A DNA stretch of 64,000 bases from Colwellia sp. C2M11 (GTDB taxonomy: Bacteria; Pseudomonadota; Gammaproteobacteria; Enterobacterales; Alteromonadaceae): contig NZ_JAHKQD010000007.1 in assembly GCF_018860915.1 (NCBI RefSeq), positions 1-64,000 of the forward strand. Reading direction: 5' to 3'. A program made the translations under genes and the position numbers. Positions 1-7,496 of this stretch are shown here, one piece after another. The notes under the pieces were generated by a model. The model was not told the DNA's origin and did no database searches. It worked only from the letters and a program-made list of their open reading frames with translations. Every line of letters starts with the position of its first letter. The first letter of the stretch is position 1.

Positions 1-28
1 CCACTCGTAGAATCTTGATTGCTATCTC

Positions 29-127
29 TCTAACATAATTCTTTTGTGCTGCCTGAAATTCAGTAAAATGACACAGCAAAGTATGATTTAAAAAAATAAA
101 TCTATAATGATTGTTTAGTTATGTTTT
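29..127 (+). repeat. attC-like palindrome at the left end of the cassette block
   Basis: Bases 32-40 (CTAACATAA) pair with TTATGTT near 117-123, and an inner CTTTTGTGCTG faces CACAGCAAAG. The right end has a GTTATGT core, close to the integron GTTRRRY core. No coding sequence is visible in bases 1-233. I read it as the recombination site of the preceding cassette, degenerate and uncertain. Confidence 0.3.
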
Positions 128-233
128 GTATGATTAAAATAACAGAAAGAATACAAAAATTAACTTAGGTTATCAAAGCTTGGGTGTCCCATAATTTCAA
201 TAATTTCATTTCTATAATTTCTAATCGAGGTTT

Positions 234-782
234 ATGAATATAATTTTAGTAACAGATATCTTCGGTAAAACACCTGCTTTAGTTAAGCTAAGCGAAGAAC
301 TCAATGCAAAGGTTATTGTCGATCCTTATGGTGGAGTCGATATGGCTTTTAAAGATGAAGCTGAAGCATATTCTTACTTTATGGAGAATATTGGGTTTGA
401 TGATTATTTGTCAATATTACTAAAAAAGACGGAGTCAATAACTTCTGCTAGTACTTTAATTGGTTTTAGCATTGGGGCATCTATAATTTGGAAGTTATCT
501 GAAATGCTTTCGGTTAAAAATGTAAATCGTGCAATTTGCTACTATGGCTCTCAAATTAGAAATTTTAAAGAAGTGAGCCCACAATTTGAAGTCGATTTGA
601 TTTTCCCCAAAAAAGAGTTTCATTTTGATGTGCTAGAACTACAAAATGAGCTATCGAGAAAGAAAAATGTAAATACTTCTAAAGTTGAATATTTGCATGG
701 TTTTATGAATTTATATTCAACTAATTACAACCAAACTGCTTATAATCTACAGCTAAATTGGTTGCGAATAAATTCCTGCTAA
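234..782 (+). CDS. alpha/beta-hydrolase-like cassette protein (dienelactone hydrolase type)
   Basis: A 182-residue soluble protein without signal peptide. It shows a nucleophile-elbow-like GFSIGAS motif (about residues 78-84), where the serine would be the nucleophile, and a late HGFMN segment (about 155) that could supply the catalytic histidine. The layout resembles small dienelactone-hydrolase-like proteins of the alpha/beta hydrolase superfamily. The substrate cannot be inferred. A GAGG-like Shine-Dalgarno at 225-228 supports the ATG at 234. It is a stand-alone + strand gene followed at once by an attC-like region, as expected of an integron cassette. Confidence 0.6.
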   Translation: MNIILVTDIFGKTPALVKLSEELNAKVIVDPYGGVDMAFKDEAEAYSYFMENIGFDDYLSILLKKTESITSASTLIGFSIGASIIWKLSEMLSVKNVNRAICYYGSQIRNFKEVSPQFEVDLIFPKKEFHFDVLELQNELSRKKNVNTSKVEYLHGFMNLYSTNYNQTAYNLQLNWLRINSC

Positions 783-880
783 CAAACTGATTAATTGGTA
801 CAAAAAATACAGTTGTCTGTTTTCACTACGTCCAACATTTTAACCAAAAATTTTTAGCTCGTTATTTGGGAGTTATAGAC
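775..880 (+). repeat. attC-like region after the first cassette gene
   Basis: It starts at the stop codon with GCTAACAAACTG, followed by TTAATTGGT. On the right, AACCAAAAATT and a terminal GTTAT core form an imperfect outer stem. Length is about 100 bp. The arms are poorly matched, so this is at best a decayed attC. Confidence 0.3.
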
Positions 881-921
881 TAGAAGCTACCTTCTAGTTT
901 CATCATTAAAAAAGGATTTCC

Positions 922-1347
922 ATGAAAATATCTGTTTTAGCTTTATCATTCGTTTGTTTATTTAGCTCTGCTGGTGAATATGAGACCGCTGTGGGTATAG
1001 GACATCAATATGGAGGTGTTTTAGGTGCGCAACTTTCCTATAAAACAGACTCGAGTAAGTATTATGGCTCTGTTGGATTAATAGGACTTTCGGCTGGCTT
1101 TCAAACAACTTTCAGTGAAAACTCAAATCATGCTTATGGTCTTGTTATTGGTAGGGAAGAGATTCAGAGCGAGGATGGCTTTCTTTTTGCAACGTATGAT
1201 TATCATTTTAACGGTTTTTCTAAAAATGGGCTTGTAATTGGTACAGGTCTTGGCGTTACTAGAGAGGATGCTGGTGGTTTTTATTCTGATACTGGAAAAA
1301 CAGAAACCTCAACATCAGTAACATTAAATATTGGTTATAAATTCTGA
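922..1347 (+). CDS. small exported beta-barrel-like protein, cassette-borne
   Basis: A 141-residue protein with a short N-terminal signal-peptide-like segment (residues 1-17, cleavage plausible near FSSAGE). The rest is Gly/Tyr/Ser-rich with alternating strands and ends in the aromatic residues YKF, as in small outer-membrane barrels. AAAGGA at 911-916 lies just upstream of the ATG. I do not recognise a named family. Surface or outer-membrane location is an inference from composition. Confidence 0.55.
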   Translation: MKISVLALSFVCLFSSAGEYETAVGIGHQYGGVLGAQLSYKTDSSKYYGSVGLIGLSAGFQTTFSENSNHAYGLVIGREEIQSEDGFLFATYDYHFNGFSKNGLVIGTGLGVTREDAGGFYSDTGKTETSTSVTLNIGYKF

Positions 1348-1451
1348 TACGCCTATAGCAAGCAATTCAACAGAACTAAAAACCGTAGGCTGTTCGTATC
1401 GTTACACATTTTAGTAAACAATTATCAGCCCCTTAAATGGACGTTGAGGCT

Positions 1452-1599
1452 GTAGAATAACTAACTCAGTCAAAACGACGAGTTTCTTTAGCTCCTGTAT
1501 CAGGCTGTAGAGTGTTAACGCGATATAGGTAATGCATTTAGTACCCCTATTTTATGGGGAAATTTATAATAAACGAGTTATTCTACAAACTCGTTAGGT
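1452..1599 (+). repeat. long-range inverted repeat with attC-type core (GTTAGGT)
   Basis: The 308-base gap 1348-1655 holds no gene. An 11-bp perfect inverted repeat pairs 1452-1462 (GTAGAATAACT) with 1576-1586 (AGTTATTCTAC). Nested inside are CCCC-TATTTTAT-GGGG and other short stems, and a local CGAGTT/AACTCG hairpin follows. GTTAGGT at 1593-1599 fits the integron core GTTRRRY exactly. The size (about 150 bp) is within the range of long attC sites. Confidence 0.4.
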
Positions 1600-1655
1600 T
1601 TATACATGCTGTCAATTAAATTAAATTAAATTATATTTGGTCGGAGTATATCAAT

Positions 1656-2012
1656 GTGATAACTGAATTTGCTCCAATTAATTTATATAAAGAAAAACAT
1701 GGGAAATTCCCCTCAAGCAAAATAAAAATAAGTTTGTGGGACAATATAGTTGCTCACTTATTCGGTTCATTAATATTTGCCATAAAAGTCAGGAAAGTTG
1801 GGCTATGTACTTTCAAATTTTGTGCTAATGGCTTTGAGCGTAAATCGAATTTGGGAAATAAGTTTATTCCTTGGGATAAAGTTTTACACATTCACCAATT
1901 AACTGACGCTTATCTAATGGAATTGGAGCAAGGATTTATCCCTTTACCTTATAGATGCTTTGAGAATCACCATACTGAATTTAAAAATCTTATTTCCAAT
2001 AAGTTTGTTTAA
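1656..2012 (+). CDS. hypothetical cassette protein, 118 aa
   Basis: It starts at GTG with GGAG at 1642-1645 upstream; the ATG two bases earlier is out of frame and stops at once. The product is basic and aromatic-rich, with no signal peptide and a moderately hydrophobic stretch near residues 30-45 (NIVAHLFGSLIFAIKV). I do not recognise the family. It sits alone between two attC-like spacers. Confidence 0.5.
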   Translation: MITEFAPINLYKEKHGKFPSSKIKISLWDNIVAHLFGSLIFAIKVRKVGLCTFKFCANGFERKSNLGNKFIPWDKVLHIHQLTDAYLMELEQGFIPLPYRCFENHHTEFKNLISNKFV

Positions 2013-2291
2013 TAAAATTAACAAAAACAGTCGTTCAAATTATTTTTAGATACCAACAAGCTTTATCCTTTTACTACCTGCTTGCCTATTGCTCTACCCT
2101 CATTTCTATAAGAAAGAAGGCAAAAAGCCTGCTTTACACATCAACCAGTAGGTCTGGTTTTTTGAACTTATTGATCTACTGGTAACAATCAAGTAATCTT
2201 TTTAAAAATACAATAATGGTTGATTGATACTCTCTTGTAGAAAGAAGGTATGTCACCTCATAGTAAGTTGTTATGCTTATAAAAGGAGTTA
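2013..2291 (+). repeat. non-coding spacer with stem-loops and a GTTATGC core
   Basis: There is no gene here. A hairpin pairs ACCAGTAGGTC (2144-2154) with GATCTACTGGT (2173-2183), one mismatch. CAATCAA and TTGATTG pair just downstream. GTTATGC at 2270-2276 resembles Vibrio-type attC ends. It is probably a degenerate cassette recombination site. Confidence 0.35.
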
Positions 2292-2294
2292 GTG

Positions 2295-2720
2295 TTGATT
2301 TCAGGTTATAAAATTAGTTCTGAAACAAGTGATATGGATATTTCAGTGATTCATGGGTACATTGCTAGATCTTATTGGGCTGAAAATATTCCATTGAATA
2401 CCATGGAGACGGCAATTAATAATTCATTATGTTTTGGTGTGTTTACTGATTCAGGAAATCAAGTAGCTTTTGCTCGAATGATTACAGACACTGCGACATT
2501 TGCGTACTTAGCTGATGTTTTTGTTTTAGAGGAACATCGCGGTAAAGGTATTAGTAAATGGATAATGAAAAATATTATTGAACACCCAAAATTGCAAGGT
2601 ATTCGTCGTATGGCTCTTGCGACAAGTGATGCACATGGATTGTATGAACAATTTGGTTTTAAAGCATTAAGCTCCCCAAAATCATTCATGGAATTACATC
2701 ACCCGGAAGTTTACAAATAA
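2295..2720 (+). CDS. GNAT family N-acetyltransferase
   Basis: A 141-residue single-domain GNAT protein, predicted to transfer acetyl from acetyl-CoA to an unknown amine. Motif A is visible as ADVFVLEEHRGKGISKWIM (about residues 75-93), with the R-G-K-G pyrophosphate-binding loop, and motif B as LYEQFGFK near residue 120. The AAGGAG at 2283-2288 is too close to the GTG at 2292 and fits the TTG at 2295 better, so I place the start there. Such small acetyltransferases are among the commonest integron cassette cargo. Confidence 0.75.
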   Translation: MISGYKISSETSDMDISVIHGYIARSYWAENIPLNTMETAINNSLCFGVFTDSGNQVAFARMITDTATFAYLADVFVLEEHRGKGISKWIMKNIIEHPKLQGIRRMALATSDAHGLYEQFGFKALSSPKSFMELHHPEVYK

Positions 2721-2732
2721 GCATAATAAGTC

Positions 2733-2739
2733 GTTAAGT
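2733..2739 (+). other. integron-type core motif GTTAAGT
   Basis: GTTAAGT matches GTTRRRY. Its exact reverse complement ACTTAAC (RYYYAAC) occurs at 2946-2952, immediately after the next short gene, so the two frame a cassette of about 210 bp. Too little sequence flanks the motif for a full attC on its left. Confidence 0.35.
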
Positions 2740-2754
2740 GTCCAGGAAGGCGAG

Positions 2755-2943
2755 ATGATTGAAACAACTTGCCATTGTGGAAATATAGCAATAACTACAA
2801 ATAAACTACCGGAATCAGTAACAACTTGTAATTGCTCCCTATGTTATCGTATTGCAGCTTTGTGGGCATATTACACAGCGAATCAAGTAGTAAATATCAG
2901 ATATTTTGATGGTGCGAATACATTTAAATATGTCGAGCAATAA
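2755..2943 (+). pseudogene. truncated GFA-family (glutathione-dependent formaldehyde-activating-like) protein
   Basis: A 62-residue product with the N-terminal zinc-ligand pairs of the GFA fold: CHCG at residues 6-9 and CNCSLC at about 25-30. GFA proteins usually run 110-140 residues and carry another Cys pair (CxxC) in their second half, after the segment where this one stops (TFKYVEQ). The stop is followed within three bases by the cassette core ACTTAAC, so the gene seems to have lost its 3' half by a junction event and not by a point mutation alone. It probably encodes no functional enzyme. Confidence 0.55.
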
Positions 2944-2945
2944 AG

Positions 2946-3057
2946 CACTTAACAATTTTATCAAACCTCGTTTATAAAGACATTAAATGCCTTAACTGAT
3001 CAATTAAACTGTTTATCAATTTGATGCATATTAAACAATTATTTTTTAAGGACAATA
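2946..3057 (+). repeat. attC-like spacer beginning GCACTTAACAAT
   Basis: It begins with RYYYAAC (ACTTAAC 2946-2952). The same GCACTTAACAAT string recurs after the next gene at 3813-3824. Between them are weak AT-rich stems. The right core is not clear, so the site may be partly lost. Confidence 0.3.
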
Positions 3058-3807
3058 ATGAAGTATTTCATTTACATTTTTTTCACTACAATATTATTCA
3101 TTTCGGTTGGTGTAAATACAGTTCCTGCGAAAAAAGTACTGATTATTGCATCAAACATGATTGATATGGGTGATGCTGAAAAGCATGATGCGCGAAATAA
3201 CTTATGGGAAGTAGCGCCGCCTTACCATATTTTTGTGAGTCATGGTTTCGAGGTTGACTTTGTTTCACCTAATGGAGGAAAAGTTGAATTCATGATGGAT
3301 CCTCTAGGTATCAGTAGTTACACCATTAAATATGAAGGTTTCATGGACAAAGCAAACAACACTTTTACCCCAAGGAGAATTGAACCGAGTAATTATTGGG
3401 GAGTTTATATTGGTGGTGGTTACGGCCCTTTATTTGATGTTGCTAATAATAAAGAGTTACAGTCAATTATTGCAAAAATATATGAATCAGGTGGTATTAT
3501 TGGTGGCGGCGGACATGGCGCGGGTGCTTTTGCTAATGTTGTTTTATCTACGGGTGAGTTTCTTGTCAAGGGTAAGAAAGTTGCTGGTTTTCCAAACTCA
3601 ACAGAAAGATCTAAATCATGGGCAAAACAAGGATCTCTATTACCATTTCTTGTTGAAAGTCAGTTAAATAAAAATGGTGCAATTGCACAAAATAAACATA
3701 CTTTAAAAGACAAACACGAAGTTGTTATCGATCAGCGAATTGTTTCAACAATGTTTTTACCTTCGGCAGCTATTGTTGCAAAAGAAATGATAATATTAAA
3801 CAAGTAG
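3058..3807 (+). CDS. exported DJ-1/PfpI (Hsp31-like) family protein lacking the nucleophile Cys
   Basis: A 249-residue protein with an N-terminal signal peptide (residues 1-24, VPAKK junction) followed by a DJ-1/PfpI domain: KKVLIIAS strand, DPLG and WGVYIGGGYGP segments, and the elbow GGIIGGGGHGAGAF at 145-158. In active family members the elbow carries Cys just before His (xCHG); here Gly152 precedes His153. Periplasmic location plus loss of the nucleophile argue against classical glyoxalase III or peptidase activity. AAGGAC at 3048-3053 supports the start. It is a stand-alone + strand cassette gene. Confidence 0.75.
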   Translation: MKYFIYIFFTTILFISVGVNTVPAKKVLIIASNMIDMGDAEKHDARNNLWEVAPPYHIFVSHGFEVDFVSPNGGKVEFMMDPLGISSYTIKYEGFMDKANNTFTPRRIEPSNYWGVYIGGGYGPLFDVANNKELQSIIAKIYESGGIIGGGGHGAGAFANVVLSTGEFLVKGKKVAGFPNSTERSKSWAKQGSLLPFLVESQLNKNGAIAQNKHTLKDKHEVVIDQRIVSTMFLPSAAIVAKEMIILNK

Positions 3808-3812
3808 CAATG

Positions 3813-3824
3813 GCACTTAACAAT
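3813..3824 (+). other. second GCACTTAACAAT cassette-core copy
   Basis: Twelve bases identical to those at 2944-2955, again just after a stop codon. Only about 25 bases separate it from the next gene's start, so an intact attC cannot fit. It may be the left half of a site collapsed by deletion. Confidence 0.3.
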
Positions 3825-3848
3825 ATTTTTTCAGGTTGGAGTATCCAA

Positions 3849-4229
3849 ATGGCTCAAGGCAACAATAAGAAATTACTAACCAAAAGGGTTCGTAAAGGTG
3901 ATAAGGGCTATCCCATAGCAACGATAGCTTTTTATGGACCAAACAATAATCTTGCAACAAAAGCAGTATGCGCAATCATAATACAAGAAGGCGCGGAAAC
4001 AGATCCGATGAAAAAGTGGTTTTCTTCATCAGACTTGAGAAAGTCAGAACTGGTTATGAGTGAAATTTTGAATTTTATTGATGAAAACGGAGCAAAATCC
4101 GTAAGTATGATCCAGGAAGTAATAGGTTGCCCTCACGAAGAAGGGATCGATTATCCAGAAGGTAACTATTGTCCTGAATGCAACTATTGGAAAGGCCGTG
4201 GTAGATTTAGTGGCGAGATGGTACATTAA
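3849..4229 (+). CDS. conserved hypothetical protein with C-terminal CPHEEG/CPEC metal-ligand-like motif
   Basis: A 126-residue product. I chose the ATG at 3849 (MAQGNNKK) over 3810, because 3810 would translate the cassette-core repeat and because GGTTGGAG lies at 3835-3842. A mixed alpha/beta body (residues 15-90) is followed by GCPHEEGIDYPEG and CPECNYW near residues 97-115, a Cys/His cluster that could bind zinc. I recall similar proteins in unrelated proteobacteria as a conserved family without assigned function. No signal peptide. Confidence 0.65.
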   Translation: MAQGNNKKLLTKRVRKGDKGYPIATIAFYGPNNNLATKAVCAIIIQEGAETDPMKKWFSSSDLRKSELVMSEILNFIDENGAKSVSMIQEVIGCPHEEGIDYPEGNYCPECNYWKGRGRFSGEMVH

Positions 4230-4260
4230 AAGTTTAGTACGAAATTAAACAAGGACAAAT

Positions 4261-4716
4261 ATGGAGCTCCCATTGAAGTTTAGTTTTAAATCAAAGTTAT
4301 TAATTAGTGCCGGTTTTATTGCCGCTGCTTCTGCGATATGGCACCTACTCTGTATCTGGGGTGGTCCTAGTTGGTTTACTTTCGCGCGAGCACCTCAACA
4401 AATTATTGATTCTGCACAGCAAGGAACTTTACTTGCCCCAATTGGAACAGTCGTAGTCGCTGGATTAATGTTTTCATGCACTCTTTTTGCTTTTTCCGCA
4501 GTTGGCTTAATTCGCAAAATACCTTTAGTTACACCAGCGTTAATTACTATTGCTTTTCTTTGCACATTACGTGGTTTAATCGCTATACCTACATTTACTA
4601 ATCCTACAGGCTTAGATCTTTGGCAAGTTATTGCTAGTACAGTTTGGTTTTATGTTGGTATTTGTTTTATCGCCGGTAGTATAGAACAATATAGGCTTGG
4701 TAAATCAGACATATAA
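4261..4716 (+). CDS. four-helix integral membrane protein, cassette-borne
   Basis: A 151-residue protein with four hydrophobic helices (about residues 12-32, 55-80, 90-110, 120-142). A conserved-looking IWHLLCIWGGPSWFTFARAP segment follows the first helix. AAGGAC at 4250-4255 precedes the ATG. The family is not named to my knowledge. Inner-membrane location is predicted from hydropathy; function unknown. Confidence 0.6.
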   Translation: MELPLKFSFKSKLLISAGFIAAASAIWHLLCIWGGPSWFTFARAPQQIIDSAQQGTLLAPIGTVVVAGLMFSCTLFAFSAVGLIRKIPLVTPALITIAFLCTLRGLIAIPTFTNPTGLDLWQVIASTVWFYVGICFIAGSIEQYRLGKSDI

Positions 4717-4845
4717 CAATAACTTCAAATGGTGTCTTTGTAAAAACGGCCCAAATTCACGATTAGTGGGAAAGTGGTGGTTCATTACTAGCTACACTCA
4801 TTCAATGTAACAAATTTTAAGTATTTTAAACGTTATTTACATATC
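4705..4845 (+). repeat. attC-like spacer (ATATAACAATAAC ... GTTATTTAC)
   Basis: The left arm overlaps the stop codon and reads ATATAACAATAACTT. The right arm AAACGTTATTTACATAT is its imperfect complement. The length of about 130 bp matches long attC sites. No gene is visible in 4717-4860. Confidence 0.35.
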
Positions 4846-4860
4846 GTAATCGGAGCTTAT

Positions 4861-5256
4861 ATGAAGGTAATCATAATATACTGTTTGGTGTTTTTCTCAT
4901 TCTTAATCCAAGCATCAGATAATAATTCTGACTTTAAATGTACGGTAAAGCAGGCCCAGCATGTTGCTGAAAACGGTAAATTAGATGAAGTTAAAAGTTG
5001 GGATGTCTTCCTAGAAAAGAACTTTATGGTTGATCGTCAAACTGGAATAATAGTAGGTCAACAATTTAAGAATAACATTGCTTCAATAAAACCTTTGGTT
5101 TATGACCATTTCGTAAATGGATACTCTGTTATAGCTGCCACTAATACTCAAGTAGTTAGATACCTTCAAATAACTACAATTGATGATTCTCCCAAAAAGG
5201 TATTTATTTATATTATGAATAATGTTGTACTTTCAGGTGTATGTGTATCTTTTTAA
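4861..5256 (+). CDS. small secreted protein, cassette-borne
   Basis: A 131-residue product with a clear signal peptide (residues 1-19, IQASD junction). Two cysteines remain in the mature part, near residues 27 and 128, and could form one disulfide. CGGAGC at 4851-4856 supports the start. I do not recognise the domain; periplasmic or secreted location is the only inference. Confidence 0.55.
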   Translation: MKVIIIYCLVFFSFLIQASDNNSDFKCTVKQAQHVAENGKLDEVKSWDVFLEKNFMVDRQTGIIVGQQFKNNIASIKPLVYDHFVNGYSVIAATNTQVVRYLQITTIDDSPKKVFIYIMNNVVLSGVCVSF

Positions 5257-5271
5257 AATACACATAATAAT

Positions 5272-5338
5272 TCGTTAAAACAGGACAAATAACAATTGGC
5301 TTTTACTCTTGTTTTTGATTATTTTAAGGTCGTTATAT
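5272..5338 (+). repeat. attC-like spacer ending GTTATAT
   Basis: It contains AAATAACAATTGGCTTTTA and ends with the core GTTATAT (5332-5338), the same core that occurs at 6790-6796. The related string GTTGGCTTTTA occurs at about 6730. Arms are poorly paired. Confidence 0.3.
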
Positions 5339-5361
5339 TTATTTCAAATTAGGAAGTTGTC

Positions 5362-5637
5362 GTGAGTGGTAATTTTAAGTTAGATATTTTTATTGTTTGT
5401 TTAATGTTTATACCCATAATCATTCAATTTATACCTGTAGTTTCAAAGCTATTAATTAGCTCAAATAAGCAGTTTCGTTTTTCATTGCTTTCATTTCCAC
5501 CCTCTCTATATATTATTTTTCTATCGGGCTTAGGTGGTAATTTACTAGGTCAAATTGTTGTGGGTTTGGCTTTTGTAATCTTTTTTGTTAGTTACGCTGC
5601 TGCTTTATCTTATTTATTTCAAGCAAATAAGCAATAA
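5362..5637 (+). CDS. small two- to three-helix membrane protein
   Basis: A 91-residue, strongly hydrophobic product starting at GTG (AGGAAG at 5351-5356). Helices lie at about 8-27, 42-60 and 65-85. No recognisable motif. Part of the + strand cassette series. Confidence 0.5.
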   Translation: MSGNFKLDIFIVCLMFIPIIIQFIPVVSKLLISSNKQFRFSLLSFPPSLYIIFLSGLGGNLLGQIVVGLAFVIFFVSYAAALSYLFQANKQ

Positions 5638-5697
5638 ATATAATCAACTTTCAAATGAGGTTAATGGCGTTTGTGAAGATAATAAATGGAGATTACA

Positions 5698-6117
5698 ATG
5701 AATTCTGATAAATATGATTTTAAGCTAGAAAGCCCATTAGTTGAAGAGTTTTTAAATTTAAGAAATAAAGTTGGTTGGGGAGAATTAGAATTTAATTTGG
5801 CTCAAACGAGCTTAAATAATTCCTTGTTTCACGTCACGGTCCGTGATAAATCGGTACTTATTGGTATGGGTCGTATAGTTGGCGATGGCGCAATGTATTT
5901 TTATATTCAAGATGTGATTGTTGATCCAAGTTATCAAGGTACAGGTGTTGGCTCTATTTTAATGGATCAGATAGAAAATTATTTATCCGTAGCAGCTCAA
6001 AAAGGCTCTACTGTCGGATTGTTAGCTGCAAAAGGAAAAGAGGATTTTTATATCCGTTATGATTATATGTTACGACCAAGCAATACTTTAGGCAGTGGTA
6101 TGTGTAAGTTTGTGTAA
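5698..6117 (+). CDS. GNAT family N-acetyltransferase
   Basis: A 139-residue GNAT domain. Motif A: IQDVIVDPSYQGTGVGSILM (about residues 71-90), with Q-G-T-G-V-G as the acetyl-CoA pyrophosphate loop. The C-terminal part has FYIRYDYMLRPS in place of the usual YxxxGF. I chose ATG 5698 because GGAG at 5688-5691 precedes it at proper spacing; the upstream in-frame ATG at 5686 overlaps that site. Substrate unknown. Its relation to the GNAT at 2295 is only at family level. Confidence 0.75.
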   Translation: MNSDKYDFKLESPLVEEFLNLRNKVGWGELEFNLAQTSLNNSLFHVTVRDKSVLIGMGRIVGDGAMYFYIQDVIVDPSYQGTGVGSILMDQIENYLSVAAQKGSTVGLLAAKGKEDFYIRYDYMLRPSNTLGSGMCKFV

Positions 6118-6326
6118 ATGAGTTTTATACTAATCTCACTAACTATGTGATCATTTCTACTTGCTAAAATCCCCCACTACATCGTTATTTAATAATTAGG
6201 ACAACTAGTTATTGAAATAGATGCCTTATATTTGGCAATTCTTTCTATGTATAAAATTGTTCACTTAATTAATAAAATTGGTATTAATAAGAGCATCAAA
6301 GGTAAATTACAATCAAGAAAATAATT

Positions 6327-6707
6327 ATGCATAAGTTAATCTCTATTATATCAGTCGCTTTTTTAATGTTTATCACGTGGATAATATATTTAGCTAATAC
6401 CGCACAAAACAGCATTTTTTTTGAGCTGGTTGCTCGTATTCCTTATGGCGACAAACTAGGACATTTCTGCTTATTTGGTTTACTAACATTAGGCGTTAAC
6501 TTTGCTTTTAAACTTAAATCATATACATTAATTTCATTTAACATATATGTTGGTTCAACCGTAGTTTTCTTCTTCGTGTTACTTGAAGAATTAAGTCAGT
6601 ACTTTATACCTAGCAGGACACTAGACATAACGGATGTACTGGCTGATATTCTAGGTATTATTACTTTTAGCCTTGTAACAAAGTTTATTAGTAAACACCT
6701 CGAATAG
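6327..6707 (+). CDS. VanZ-like family membrane protein
   Basis: A 126-residue protein with four predicted membrane helices. The GDKLGHFCLFGLLTLG segment (about residues 46-61) and the downstream EELSQYFIPSRTLDITDVLADILG (about 89-112) reproduce the conserved D-K-x-x-H-F and E-x-x-Q...R-x-x-D-x-x-D pattern of VanZ-like proteins. The biochemical function of chromosomal VanZ-like proteins is not settled. Cassette context, + strand, no partner gene. Confidence 0.7.
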   Translation: MHKLISIISVAFLMFITWIIYLANTAQNSIFFELVARIPYGDKLGHFCLFGLLTLGVNFAFKLKSYTLISFNIYVGSTVVFFFVLLEELSQYFIPSRTLDITDVLADILGIITFSLVTKFISKHLE

Positions 6708-6719
6708 AAAATTAGCCGG

Positions 6720-6796
6720 AAAAATTATAGTTGGCTTTTATTTAATTTTTCAAACATTATAGTTAACGGTAATTTTCGCTTATGAAAGCGTTATAT
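6720..6796 (+). repeat. attC-like spacer ending GTTATAT
   Basis: The core GTTATAT at 6790-6796 is preceded by GAAAGC. ATTATAGTTGGCTTTTA near 6725 and ATTATAGTTAACGG near 6757 are inexact repeats. It lies between the VanZ-like and lipoprotein genes. Confidence 0.3.
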
Positions 6797-6815
6797 ACAC
6801 AAGGAGTATCAAGCA

Positions 6816-7097
6816 TTGTTTAATAAATTAATTCCTGTTTCGCTGATCGTTTTATTATCAGCTTGTGGTGCAACTCAGCCACCACCTTATCAAAAAGATA
6901 GAGCGCCTGAAGATAGAGATCAATATAGTGGTGCGCAAGGTATGTCGCAATATCAAAAAGATCAGAGCTACCTAGTTAAAAAAGAATTATCTGATAAATG
7001 TACTACAGCTAAAATTGACTTAGCAATTGCAGAAGCAGATAAAAATACTAGCGACATTGAAAAACAAAATGCCCTAATTAACAGTTCATGCCTATAA
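6816..7097 (+). CDS. small lipoprotein, cassette-borne
   Basis: A 93-residue product starting at TTG (AAGGAG at 6800-6805). A type II signal peptide ends in the lipobox LLSAC, so Cys17 would be lipidated. The mature part is polar and rich in Gln, Lys and Asp, with a second and third Cys near residues 68 and 92. Function unknown; envelope anchoring is the supported statement. Confidence 0.6.
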   Translation: MFNKLIPVSLIVLLSACGATQPPPYQKDRAPEDRDQYSGAQGMSQYQKDQSYLVKKELSDKCTTAKIDLAIAEADKNTSDIEKQNALINSSCL

Positions 7098-7125
7098 CCA
7101 GTAATATATTGTTTGTTAGGTATGT
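7088..7125 (+). repeat. short palindrome with core GTTAGGT
   Basis: CATGCCTATAAC faces GTTAGGTATG (GTTAGGT 7115-7121, a perfect GTTRRRY). The loop is only about 15 bases, so this resembles an attC with its central part deleted. It overlaps the stop of the lipoprotein gene. Confidence 0.35.
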
Positions 7126-7156
7126 GTTATGAGGAAATCACAAATAAGGATAGCTG

Positions 7157-7369
7157 ATGAGTCGAACTAAAGTTTTCAAAACCTTAAGTTTTGTTATTGG
7201 GTTAGCCATGTTACTAGCAAGTATCATGGCGTTTTTGGGCTTCTCCCCTTTTTCTGATACAAGTAATATTGGAATAACGGGATCTTCTTTAGTTGGTGCA
7301 TATTTTATATTTTATGCACTAACAGGAAAAACAGATATATTGAATTACTTTAAAACAAATCAAGTTTAG
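7157..7369 (+). CDS. small two-helix membrane protein
   Basis: A 70-residue product with hydrophobic segments at about 8-30 and 41-58. AAGGAT at 7146-7151 is a good ribosome site. No recognisable family. + strand cassette series. Confidence 0.45.
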   Translation: MSRTKVFKTLSFVIGLAMLLASIMAFLGFSPFSDTSNIGITGSSLVGAYFIFYALTGKTDILNYFKTNQV

Positions 7370-7406
7370 TCATTACCTATTAAAAATAAAAATAGTTAAA
7401 ACAAGA

Positions 7407-7482
7407 CTAACAACTGCTGGATTTTGATCCGGTGTTGTTTATTTCAGCAAACTATCTTTCGTCCTTTAATCTGTAGTTAGTT
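7407..7482 (+). repeat. attC-like site with terminal and internal inverted repeats
   Basis: The ends CTAACAACTG (7407-7416) and CTGTAGTTAG (7471-7480) are near complements. Inside, GGATTTTGATCC (7419-7430) is a small hairpin and GCTG/CAGC add a second stem. The 74-bp size fits a compact attC. This is the best-formed candidate of the block. Confidence 0.45.
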
Positions 7483-7496
7483 ACAGTGAGTGTAAA

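Noticed and set aside
2459-2689. A 76-codon - strand frame opposite the GNAT gene
   Set aside because: It is the antisense shadow of a clear acetyltransferase and has no family signature.
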